Program-made: the position numbers and the translations under genes
Notes under the pieces: generated by a model
Told to the model about the DNA's origin: nothing
What the model saw: the letters and a program-made list of their open reading frames with translations, nothing else
The model's database searches: none
In this document: in pieces, positions 20,608 through 29,844 of the stretch
How positions within the stretch are numbered: the first letter of the stretch is position 1
Layout: each line of letters starts with the position of its first letter
Source: Endotrypanum monterogeii
Taxonomy: Eukaryota; Euglenozoa; Kinetoplastea; Trypanosomatida; Trypanosomatidae
Direction of reading: 5' to 3'
Assembly: GCA_000333855.2 (NCBI GenBank)
Contig: CM007319.1
Coordinates: forward strand, 1,946,282 to 2,010,281
Length of the DNA stretch: 64,000 nt

Positions 20608-20784
20608 ACTGCGCCGAGGACAGAAAAACTCTGATGCACGTTGCCTTTAGATAATTCCTCCCCATCACCACCACCACCACCACCACCACCACCACCAGAG
20701 AACAGTGCCCGCGGCACAGGACACAGGGGTGTCTCCCTCCAAACTACGGAGGCCGTTCGAGGTCCTGCAAAAATCGAATCAGCT

Positions 20785-22134
20785 CTATTTTGCTAGACCA
20801 TAGAAGACGGTGGAGACCATCACCAAACACGAGCCGGAGATAAATGTTGCGCCAAGTGGAGTCCCAATCAGAAATACGGACGCGGTGCCGCTCAGGACAA
20901 TCGCAACCGCCGTAGAGAAAGATTTCACAATGTTGTCGCAGTACCGCACGACCACCGCCACAAGCATTCCACCAATTGCTTGAAGAAAGACCAGTGACCA
21001 CACCAGTCCCGTGAAACCATCGAAAAAGGTGCTCATGAAGTCGCCCAGGCCTGCCAGTGCCCACGTGGGCTCTCTCAGCTGGAGGATATCCTTAAGGAAC
21101 ACAATGAAGAAATATAGAAGGGAGAAGAAGGCCAGATGTGCATTGCGCGCTGCCAAGCTAAAGTGGTTGCCACGCTTCTTCAGCACAAACTCCATAAAAA
21201 CACCGGAGAACGCGCTCAGAAGGCCTCCCGCCAACGCAGCCAATGTGCCCCACATCGACCATGTGCTAGTGACCTTGGCAAGCCCTGACCTCTTTGCCGC
21301 CTCGGTCGATACAGAGCCGCCTTGCCTCCGCGTCCCCTCTGCGCCAAGCTGTGCGAGAGCGATACCGAACATCAACGCGAGCAAAGCGCACCACCGGATG
21401 GCGGAGAGGCGAAAGTCCAGGACAGCCTTCATCATGAAGGCCAAGAAAAGAATGCGCACCTGGTATAGGACCTGGAAAAGGGTTGGATCCAGCAGCTTCA
21501 GGGCATAAATTAGCAGCAAACCCTGAATCGAGTAGACGATGGCAGGCACAATCATGAGCAGCGTCTCCTTGTATTTGTGGTTCAGCCCAATCGCATGGCG
21601 CATCCGGGTCGCCAGGGTCCGCAATAAGCTTCCACTGCTACCTAAGGTCAAAAGCGGCATTGTGTGAGAGGCAGAGTTTATATACACATCCTTCGAAGTA
21701 TGCTTTGAGATGAGTGAGGTATGATGCTTCTCATCGGCAACATCTTTCAAGGGCTCCGAGTGTACAGAGAAGCAGTTCGAGTCGCCGCTATCGGTGCGGA
21801 GGACCTCCGCTGACATTGAGATTATTTTGAGGGAGCTCTGTTCCTTTTGAATGGCGCGGAATTCCTCGACTGTGCACCATAGAAGTGACAGGAGAAGCTT
21901 AACAAACTCTGCCGTGGCCAAAAAATGGGATGCTTTGAAGGCGACCGCATGTCCCACATCCTCCCTGACCTCTTCGTCGCCAGCAGACAGCAAAGGTTCC
22001 CCCTTGCTCGACTGCTGGGAGTAGCTAATCAAAACGAGATACCCGCTGTTCTGGACTGCCAGCAGTACCAGTGCTATCGAATTAAAGCTGAACACGGTGC
22101 GTCGTGCATCCATGAGTAGTGCGGTGAGTCCCAT
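20785..22134 (-). CDS. LPG5A: UDP-galactose nucleotide-sugar transporter (LPG5A-type)
   Basis: A 449-residue Golgi-type nucleotide-sugar transporter that would exchange cytosolic UDP-galactose for UMP to feed lumenal galactosylation of lipophosphoglycan and related phosphoglycans. Family signatures include PAIVYSIQGLLLIYALKLLD then FQVLYQVRIL at about 198-229, the FSGVFMEFVLKKRG region (309-322), and YCDNIVKSFSTAVAIVLSG (398-416), which matches the nucleotide-sugar transporter motif Y-x-D-N-I-x-K-x-F. About eight to ten hydrophobic spans are visible, with a hydrophilic loop at about 95-185. I chose the ATG at 22134. The frame is open for 194 more codons, but that part begins with TTG and crosses repeat C. 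The LPG5A name rests on family plus remembered synteny with aspartate aminotransferase and fumarase; the paralogue LPG5B is the alternative. Confidence 0.85.
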   Translation of the reverse strand: MGLTALLMDARRTVFSFNSIALVLLAVQNSGYLVLISYSQQSSKGEPLLSAGDEEVREDVGHAVAFKASHFLATAEFVKLLLSLLWCTVEEFRAIQKEQSSLKIISMSAEVLRTDSGDSNCFSVHSEPLKDVADEKHHTSLISKHTSKDVYINSASHTMPLLTLGSSGSLLRTLATRMRHAIGLNHKYKETLLMIVPAIVYSIQGLLLIYALKLLDPTLFQVLYQVRILFLAFMMKAVLDFRLSAIRWCALLALMFGIALAQLGAEGTRRQGGSVSTEAAKRSGLAKVTSTWSMWGTLAALAGGLLSAFSGVFMEFVLKKRGNHFSLAARNAHLAFFSLLYFFIVFLKDILQLREPTWALAGLGDFMSTFFDGFTGLVWSLVFLQAIGGMLVAVVVRYCDNIVKSFSTAVAIVLSGTASVFLIGTPLGATFISGSCLVMVSTVFYGLAK

Positions 22135-23087
22135 TTCGGTGCCCAGGGGATAAGATGGGGTGTAACAAAAAAAAAAACAAAAAAATGGAGGGACGGAGGG
22201 ATAAATGGGTGGTGAATCTCTTCTCCACGGGAGCAGCGTAGTGATCCCGCGTGTTTGACTGTCGATCAAAAATATTTCCGCAGGATTGAAGAGTGATGAA
22301 ATAGAGGAAAAAAAAATGTGGAGGAAGAAGGTAGAACAGAAATTTCCATCATTCAGGAAGCGGCAGTGTTGACCTTGAAGAGAGAAGAAGTCGAGGCCGA
22401 GACGAATAAAGACTTCGCGTCGATTCAGCCCCACGTTTGCTGCGGTATATCGCACCCAGCTCCCGCATGTTTCCCACATGCGCCCGTCTCGTGGTGGCGG
22501 GGGGAGGATATCTGGCCCCTCCCCGAGTCTGGATCCTGATGCCGCGCGGATGACAAGCTCGCTCCCCCTTTCAAGGTGCGAGAGACAACGAGAAAAGTAT
22601 TGACCTAGCGCGCGGCGCACCGCAAGGGTGATGCGCGCAGCACCCCCCCCCCCCTGCCCCGCCTCTCGACCATCGCTCTTCGCCCACCCTTTCCGACAGA
22701 AGAGAAAACTTTGCAAAAAAATTTTCTTTCACTCAAGCAGTACTTGGCCTCAGTAAGTCACAACAGTGTCATCTGAGAGCGAAGGGAAAAAGGGAAACAG
22801 TATGTTTCATAAGATTATTTGTTCTTCCGTGCCTGCTTATCAGAGACCCGGTGCCCCCCCCCCAGCCCCCTCAGCACCAGTCGTGGGCTTATGTTCAGGT
22901 TTACGGCAATGGCAAGTGGGTGGGAGGCTACTCATATCCCCTCGCCATAGAAACGGAGAGACCAACAAGCTGCGCAGCGCTTAGAGGCTGTTGCCTCTGC
23001 TGTGAGTCGACAGCGTCCGACTGAGGGAAACTCGTGGTGACAATTCAGCATGAAAGGGAATGCAGAGAGTAGTCCCCCTACGCCTCA

Positions 23088-23131
<44 letters not shown>

Positions 23132-23163
23132 GTCGCTCACGTGTAGGGGCCAGACACGCAGGG
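22135..23163. other. Spacer with repeat C copy 2 and a mixed-composition block
   Basis: It holds repeat C copy 2 (22475-22585), poly-A tracts at 22165-22190 and 22308-22316 that could serve trans-splicing of LPG5A, a mixed-composition block at about 22820-23045 that may be a retroposon remnant, and a (TA)n tract at 23090-23131. No gene seen apart from the open but unlikely upstream extension of LPG5A. Confidence 0.7.
22475..22585. repeat. Degenerate repeat C, copy 2, upstream of LPG5A
   Basis: Same-orientation partner of 20472-20607; see that entry for shared words. It is shorter by about 25 bases and differs at several positions, so the pair is older than repeats A and B. Confidence 0.8.
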
Positions 23164-23949
23164 TCATCGCACTCCTCTGCGACTGCGCGCAGCCCAAATA
23201 TTCCCGTCCCACTCATCCCCAGCCGCTGTCGTCGAATCATCCATGATGCTCGTGTAGTCTAGGGTAGTTGTGTGATCTGTGAAGTTGTGACGAGACACAC
23301 CTAGTCTGTCCTGCTCCACGTGAATGCCACCCTCGCTAACTACGGTGTTCCCGTCGCTCAATCGAGTAGCTGGACGATGGGGCGTGTTGTGGAGGTAGTC
23401 GTAGCGCATCGCAGCAAAAATCCGCCACCGCGGTCTGCGCCAGCGCTCCGTGATGAACGTTCCGGTGAAGAGGGCAACGCCCAGTAGCAAGTAGAATACA
23501 AGAAAACCGACTTGGACGTTTAAGTGCGAAGAGCAGGTGGTTCGAGGATGGCGAGCGGTAAGCTGGCCTACCGATATCATCCAAATCACCTCCCACACGA
23601 GGTAAAGAGAATAAAGCACGATGAGCGGGTTTGTGAAGCAGACGCGCCACTGCGACGTCTCCTCCTGAATGCCAGCAGCGATGCGTCGCCTCGTCACCAC
23701 TATCACAACCACACAGAAAATCATGTTGACAAAGCAATGCGAGATGCCCGCATGCACCCAGCGCTGAACTGTCGCCTCGCATGGGTGGGACAGGATCACC
23801 GCAAAGCTCCAAACCAGAAGGCCACCGTTGATCACACACGTGTATACCGAATAGGCACCTGACGGCCGATCCGACGGAAACGTTGCTGTCCAACACGAAT
23901 GCAATCCATCTCGCAAGCGCAGTCGTAGTCCATGTGTATAGGCCTCCAT
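23164..23949 (-). CDS. Four-span membrane protein, unknown function
   Basis: A 261-residue protein with a true ATG start. Hydrophobic segments at about residues 37-55, 71-86, 107-127 and 145-166 suggest four membrane spans. A basic ERWRRPRWR follows the last span, and a hydrophilic tail of about 90 residues with many Thr, Asp and Gly ends the protein. The short Arg-rich N-terminus would favour a cytosolic start. Codon use is GC-rich, like neighbouring genes. I recognise no family and see no catalytic motif; a FAR-17a/AIG1-like arrangement is possible, but I cannot support it. It lies between PIG-O and LPG5A, both of the secretory pathway, which hints at nothing firm. Confidence 0.8.
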   Translation of the reverse strand: MEAYTHGLRLRLRDGLHSCWTATFPSDRPSGAYSVYTCVINGGLLVWSFAVILSHPCEATVQRWVHAGISHCFVNMIFCVVVIVVTRRRIAAGIQEETSQWRVCFTNPLIVLYSLYLVWEVIWMISVGQLTARHPRTTCSSHLNVQVGFLVFYLLLGVALFTGTFITERWRRPRWRIFAAMRYDYLHNTPHRPATRLSDGNTVVSEGGIHVEQDRLGVSRHNFTDHTTTLDYTSIMDDSTTAAGDEWDGNIWAARSRRGVR

Positions 23950-24010
23950 TTATATATATGTATATATATGTGTGTACACTATACGTGTGCGTGTAGGTGT
24001 ATCCAAATCT

Positions 24011-24049
<39 letters not shown>

Positions 24050-26031
24050 TCGGTATACCTTGCACTTGTGTGTACTCCGCCTGCCTCCCGTCCCCCTTAC
24101 TGTCCTTACTTTAGCATTCAAACTGAGGACACCAAAAAAAAAAAGGGGGGATAAAAAGGAGGTTAGGGAGAAGAAACCCAGTCAATGGAGACGCAGCTAT
24201 ACACAGTCAAGGTTGTGAATCCCAAAGTAATAATGCGACTGTACAGAGCGAGACGACCAGAAAAAAACAAAAATAGAATAGTTTAAAGAACGCGGCCATG
24301 CGTTGGTATGGAATGTAAAAAAAAAGAAATGGAGAAGATTGGGACATGAGCAAGTAGCCGGGAAACAAGCATTCTTGTACAAGCCATGTACAACTCCGTT
24401 ACAGACTCCACGGGTGCACGCACAGAACTACATGAAAAACATAAAAACAGTCGGAATCTTTATCCGCAACTGAAAGGCAGCGAGAAAAAGAGAAAAAAGC
24501 CAAGGAGAATTCAGGGAAGAGGTAACATCCACGTTGCTGTACAAGTGTGCATTGTTTTTTTCCCCGTGGCCTCTCCCCCTCCCCCCATTAGCCCAACTCA
24601 CTCTTCACCACCGCCGCCGTCGGCTTTATTGATTTCTAATTTCTCCCCTCAAATCGATAACCGCCTCGGCAGAAAATAGCGGCATCACTTGAACGCACTC
24701 TCAGATAAAAAAAACGAAACGAAACACATCTAGTTGCGGATACACACACCCTCTCGGTACATCAACGCTTCGGTGTCATCATGCTCACATTCGACCTCCA
24801 CTCAAAAAGTAATATTGTGTGAATGGTACAACTTTGATATATATAGAGAGATATATATAAACACATATGTGTGTGTGTGTGTGTGTGTGTGTGTCGATAA
24901 GTACAACAGATACTCCCCTCACATTTAACGGGGCGTGCAGGTGCACCACCACCCCGACATTAGCGGGGACACGCATGTTGGCGCACACAGCAATAGCGCG
25001 CCCGCACCCGATACATCGTGAACGAACACAACTCTCTCGGGGACGGGTCGCCTGTCCGCGCGCCAGGCAATGCCTGCCTACGCACCCTTCATGCACACAC
25101 ATACTTGAGAGGAAGGGATGGCCAGATACATAACCTTATGTAGGCAACCACATTCTAGGCATGACTACAGTGCGGGAGTTGTGGTATAAGCCGTGCATCT
25201 GTTATTCCGTAGCCTAGACGCAGGTCGGAAGAGCTCAGGAGCGCTGGTGAGTCGGCATCAGACTGCGGCCCTCTCAGATTCTCCCCTGTACCGCCCGCAT
25301 GTCGTATCTCCTGTCACCCGTCGCCTCGAGCTGTTGCAGTGGTATTCAGGGTGCTGTTTGCGTGCGCACCGGCATCCATGCGTACCCAGCTCTACGGCAT
25401 CGTCCGCAGGCTAGGAGAAGTCTAACTACGGTTGCCTGATATTCGCATGTGCCGACAAAAGGCGACCCATCCTCGCTCACCCCTTTCTGACGTGTACGGG
25501 CGTCGTCACGAGCACAAGTCCCGACGGCGCAGCGCGAGTCTACGCTCGTACGCGAAGACCATTATATCACAGACACCTCGCGTGCACAAAAACAGGGGGG
25601 TTGCTGCATCACTGCGAAGTCGTCGGCTTTGCCGGAAGTAGAAAGGCGGCGTAGAGAGAGAAAGGGGAGCCAAAGCGCAAACACGCATACAAACAGCCTC
25701 GTTTGGATATCTGGCGTGTGCAACACTGCACTCAATGTAGAGAGGCATCGAACTTGCAAGACTGCAGACTTAGCAGGCGTAACTGCAGCGAGAGACGTTT
25801 GAGGACGAAGATAAATGCACTGTGGCGCCACCGCTTGAGCCCATTGCACGCCAACAAAAACGAAATCGATTCAGCCGCTGGTCACCAATAAAATGCCTTG
25901 CCGGATGTTCTCCGTGAGGCATGAACATATTCGACCCGCCTTCACCATCCACCTCCCGGTCTCCTCCCTTTCGCAGTGCACCCACCCCTCACTCACTTCT
26001 GATCATTCCACTCGACCGATAAAATGGGCTG
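23950..26031. other. Spacer with repeat B copy 2 and a retroposon-like block
   Basis: It contains (TA)n at 24016-24044, (TG)n at 24868-24894 running straight into repeat B copy 2 (24895-25063), and mixed-composition DNA at about 25080-25700 with no simple repeats, perhaps a degenerate retroposon. Frames here (for example 25562-25849 minus) lack protein-like features. Confidence 0.7.
24895..25063. repeat. Dispersed repeat B, copy 2
   Basis: 169 bases identical to 9573-9741 except for two mismatches. It abuts a (TG)13 microsatellite on its left and unrelated mixed-composition DNA on its right. Confidence 0.9.
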
Positions 26032-28899
26032 CTACGCCCTTTGAGGTGGTAAGAAGGTGATACATAGGAGAACTATCAGCGCTGCGGCGCACGTGAGGAG
26101 AGCGATGACGCCATCAAAGACCAGCTTCGGACAGAAAATAGGGAACAACATCAAGTGTGTCTTGTTAATATACCCATTGAGGCAGGAGACCGCAGATTGC
26201 AGCACCATGAAAAGAGTGTAGGCGGCAATGACAACGTTAGAGGAGGTCGCCACTCGCGGCGCGGGTCTTGATAGCTCTGCAGTGGATGATGAACGGCGTT
26301 TCAGCTTCACCTCCGGGGACTCTGTGTCGACTTCAGGCCACACCCGTAGTGCAAAGGGTACGAGCAAAAAGACATGAAAAGTTCGACTTATCACCAGCAG
26401 GCCACCAGCGTATAAGTTGTAGCTTGGCATGCCCACAAACGACGAGTTCCAGTCAATCGTGTTGAGCATACACTGGTGACCCTCAGCGAAAAAAGCAACG
26501 AAGGCATTGAGGTGCAACACCACAACCTGTGTCATCATTGGTTCCACACGGAGTGTGGAGCATAAAAACGGTAGTGCAGCTCCGTACAACGCCACGACGA
26601 CCGCTGTTGTCACCCTCTCGTTGCACAGAGTGCTCAGCCAAAGCACAGTAACGAAGTATGCATAAGGGACGTGGTCGGAGGAGGTGGATAAAGACCTCCA
26701 GGGTCCACGGGTAGCAGATTTCATGACTGTCGGCGACACAGCCCAACGCCGTGCAAGAGGGTAAGCCGCGATACACAAGAATGGCACGAGGTGGTGAAAA
26801 ACCGCAACATGGTAGACCGCTGCTATGCACGCGCAGGTGACAGCGACAGTGGCGTGCCGCAAATGGTTCGGATACAGCAGAGACCACGCTATGCCGCCAG
26901 CGACGATACCTACTCTCTCAAACCGAGCCCCTCCCAGCAGCGCAAACAGCGCGCGATCCACAGCACTTTCAGTGTCAACTGTGTGCGTGATGTGGTGGCG
27001 ATAGCGCAACAACCCTGGCACAGCGACCCGAAGAGCAACAAGATAAAAAATAAGGAAGATTGCCTCGCGCATCGGGCCAATGTCACTGCAGCGGTCAACA
27101 CCAACAGCTGTGAGATGAGCAGATTGCTGCGCATGGGCCAGTCTCGACCTATCGCTGTCCGCCCCCCTCGTCTCACGTGATTGGCGATGCACCCACCACA
27201 CCCAAATACGAGGCACCATCAAAAACGTTAAGAGCGAGCTCAGAAGCCCGAGCAGCACCGAATCCTCATTGACGACGAAGCTGTTCGAGAACACCAAGCA
27301 TACTCGGAGCAGCACTGTGAGAGCCGTCCAGCGCATGATCCAGCCAGCGCCGCTGCCCGGCAGAAGGTATGCGCGAATGGTAGGAGACCACAGAAGAGAC
27401 ATTGAACACAGCAACAGCCCTGTGGAGCCGAGAAACATTCCAAAGCGGTTCATATCGGTACGACTTCTGCGAGCGTAAAAACTCATATCCGCCAGCTGTT
27501 GCGCGACAGAGATATCCGGCGCCGTCCACGAGGCATCGCGTGGCACATCCATGCCCGACTCGGTGAAGTAGCGTTGTAGTTGACGCAGGTTGCATTGCTC
27601 AGCGGCCTCCGTGTCGGCGGATGCGTTGGCTAGTACCAAAACCTCAGGAATCACGCGGCCAAAGTTGGCGTACGGAATCGGTTTGCCCAGTAGTACGGCG
27701 ATTGTGGAGGTCACGTCCACCTGATAAGTCGCACCGAGTCGGTTAAGAGGAACCTCAGCACGTGCATGACAGCCGCGGAGTCTATTGAGCTCGGCACTGA
27801 AACCATCTTGCCAACGCTTCTCGATTAAGTATTGCGCTCTCGCTAAGTTCTTATCAGCCGACGAAAGCGAATTTGCGTGCGCGGATGCCGCCCTTGAGCC
27901 AGGGAAGTACTCAGCGAACAAGAAGGTATCAGTTTCTTGCGCCGAGCCACCACCGTGATCACCACTATTTGACATGCCGTGGTCACCGAGAACCAGCAGC
28001 ATCGTGTTCATGGAGGTGGCCCTCTCTCTAAGTGTAGTGCTGACATTGCGTAGCATCTGATCCAGCTGCAGGAGTTTGGCGTCCATGAACGGGTTTTCAG
28101 AGTCGATTCGGTGGCCTATATGATCGACACCAAGGAAATGAGCTACCACGAGCCTGGCGTGGCCTTCCTGTCCCTGTACCTCTGCGTGAGGGCCAACTCC
28201 GACACGGGACACGGCTTCCCGGGTTTCGGCCTTCAGCACACTGTATACTTCCGACAGTACAATATTGTCATTTGTATGGAAATCGGCAACGTCCAACGAA
28301 GGCACACCGACTGCTTTCTTCCAGTGGAGTCGCGAAGGAGCATTAGGGAATAATTTCACCCACGTATCATCACCCAGCAGCACCGCGCTGCCATTCATCT
28401 GACCAACGATACTGTCTATCTCGATGGCCTCGCTATTGAAGTTGGACCCTGCCTCGAGAAAGGCAGGCATCGTTCCCGTAGCGATGGCCTTTATGCGCTG
28501 CACCGTCGTCGTTGGGGCGTCTGCGACAAGGAAGAAACCTACGGAAGTCGACTTGCCAGATTGCAACGAGTCCTCGATGTAGCGGAGAGTCGGCCGAGTG
28601 GCGACTTCACCGAAGCTTTTGTCCACCTTCCAATCCTCGTGTGTAGAACAGTGCCCTGCAGTGCGGGCAAAGGGATAGAGAGAGGACAGGACAAAGTCCG
28701 GCCGCAAAGCATCAACTAGGATGAGCACCACCTGATCCACCGGCGGCACGTGTGTCTCCCCACACGGTTCTGTTGCTACTGTCCGCATTACCGTTGTCGT
28801 GGAAAGCATTGAGGTGGTGAAGAGCAGCACGCTACCGATGTAGAGCGCCGCCAGCACAAGCACTGGCCACCAACGGAGGCGAGACGGAGGATGCGACAT
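26032..28899 (-). CDS. PIGO: GPI ethanolamine-phosphate transferase 3 (PIG-O/GPI13)
   Basis: A 955-residue ER membrane enzyme that transfers phosphoethanolamine onto the third mannose of the GPI precursor, the group later joined to protein. After an N-terminal anchor (residues 12-30) comes an alkaline-phosphatase-superfamily domain: VVLILVDALRPDF (57-69) with the metal-binding Asp, PTTTVQRIKAIATGTMP (129-145) with the nucleophile Thr, LLGDDTWVKLFP (174-185), AHFLGVDHIGH (253-263) and VLGDHGMSNSGDHGG (303-317). The words PTTT-QR, GDDTW and HFLGVDHxGH fit PIG-O better than PIG-N or PIG-G. About twelve hydrophobic segments follow from residue 490 on. I chose the ATG at 28899 because the longer frame starts with TTG at 28935. 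The product would act upstream of surface-protein anchoring; phosphoglycan lipids themselves lack this group. Confidence 0.95.
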   Translation of the reverse strand: MSHPPSRLRWWPVLVLAALYIGSVLLFTTSMLSTTTVMRTVATEPCGETHVPPVDQVVLILVDALRPDFVLSSLYPFARTAGHCSTHEDWKVDKSFGEVATRPTLRYIEDSLQSGKSTSVGFFLVADAPTTTVQRIKAIATGTMPAFLEAGSNFNSEAIEIDSIVGQMNGSAVLLGDDTWVKLFPNAPSRLHWKKAVGVPSLDVADFHTNDNIVLSEVYSVLKAETREAVSRVGVGPHAEVQGQEGHARLVVAHFLGVDHIGHRIDSENPFMDAKLLQLDQMLRNVSTTLRERATSMNTMLLVLGDHGMSNSGDHGGGSAQETDTFLFAEYFPGSRAASAHANSLSSADKNLARAQYLIEKRWQDGFSAELNRLRGCHARAEVPLNRLGATYQVDVTSTIAVLLGKPIPYANFGRVIPEVLVLANASADTEAAEQCNLRQLQRYFTESGMDVPRDASWTAPDISVAQQLADMSFYARRSRTDMNRFGMFLGSTGLLLCSMSLLWSPTIRAYLLPGSGAGWIMRWTALTVLLRVCLVFSNSFVVNEDSVLLGLLSSLLTFLMVPRIWVWWVHRQSRETRGADSDRSRLAHAQQSAHLTAVGVDRCSDIGPMREAIFLIFYLVALRVAVPGLLRYRHHITHTVDTESAVDRALFALLGGARFERVGIVAGGIAWSLLYPNHLRHATVAVTCACIAAVYHVAVFHHLVPFLCIAAYPLARRWAVSPTVMKSATRGPWRSLSTSSDHVPYAYFVTVLWLSTLCNERVTTAVVVALYGAALPFLCSTLRVEPMMTQVVVLHLNAFVAFFAEGHQCMLNTIDWNSSFVGMPSYNLYAGGLLVISRTFHVFLLVPFALRVWPEVDTESPEVKLKRRSSSTAELSRPAPRVATSSNVVIAAYTLFMVLQSAVSCLNGYINKTHLMLFPIFCPKLVFDGVIALLTCAAALIVLLCITFLPPQRA

Positions 28900-29844
28900 G
28901 CCGAGTCTACAACGAGGCCTTCGTTGAAAGCGCAAGGAGACAACGATAGACTACTCTGGAAATGGAGAACAGCCACGGCGGGAAATCCCAAAAAACGAAT
29001 TGTGATGCCACCGATCACTTTCGGTGATGTTTTTTTTTTCTTTTCCCTCGTGTTGATGACGAAGCCGAACCCTCACACTGGCCGACGCGGGGCTGAGCTC
29101 ACCTGGTCAAGTATGATGACTACTGCGCACGTCATGAAGGGAGAAGACACGTGAGTCATCAGGAGGGGACCGAGAAAAAATTACACAACAAAGATTGTCA
29201 GCCGATGGGTAAAAAAGTCGAAGTCATGCGACACGAGCAACGTACACGGACAGAGAAAGAGAGCTACGCCAAATACCTCAGGTATGGGTGTGCATATGCG
29301 GGCGACGTAATTTAGTTTTCACGGAAGCGGAAAGAAGTGAGCACGTTGTCGTTACACGAGACATCACCCACACGCACACAAACACAGAAAAAAAGTGAAA
29401 CAGCAGTAAAGCCCTGCCTGCCACAACTGTGAGCATGTGCACTCTCTTCAGAGGACATCGAAGAAATAAGAGATGGGGTAAACTCTGATGCACGTCTATA
29501 TATTCATTTATAGTACGTTTTTTTTTTTTTTTGGTATATATGCGTATGTGCATGTGTTTTTAGGTTTAATTGTGAACAAGCAGCAGCACACAACCGCTGG
29601 TCAACTTGATACTACCGCACCAACTCGTTTTTGCCTCACCCCATCCAGAGGCTTTCGCGTATTCGGCAAGCGAGAGAATGAAAGTGCCGAGATATGTGAA
29701 GAAGACCCACCCGCCTTCCCCGCGCCCCCCCCCTTTGCCTTCAGTCCGGAGAGGGGCGGAGATATCGGCAAGTGAACACATGAGGAGCGACACCCAACTG
29801 CCGCATGCACACACACAGACACACACACATGCACACGCAACCAC
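28900..29844. other. Spacer between Rsm22-like and PIG-O genes
   Basis: The spacer spans about 0.9 kb. It has poly-T at 29030-29040 and 29519-29532, CA runs near 29364-29388 and 29808-29838, and no gene. The purine-rich stretch around 29380-29400 is a possible polypyrimidine tract in transcript sense. Confidence 0.7.

Larger units (their letters stand above)
18688..20784. other. 2.1 kb spacer with assembly gap and repeat C copy 1
   Basis: No supported gene; the minus-strand frame at 20208-20717 starts in a (CAC)n run and crosses repeat C. The stretch contains TG runs near 19019-19038, two near-identical (CA)n(TA)n tracts on either side of the N-gap (19238-19307 and 19507-19577), poly-A and poly-T runs, and repeat C copy 1 (20472-20607). 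Confidence 0.75.

Noticed and set aside
20208..20717. 169-codon minus-strand frame with a poly-Gly start
   Set aside because: Its first residues come from a (CAC)n run and its middle from repeat C; no protein-like feature remains.
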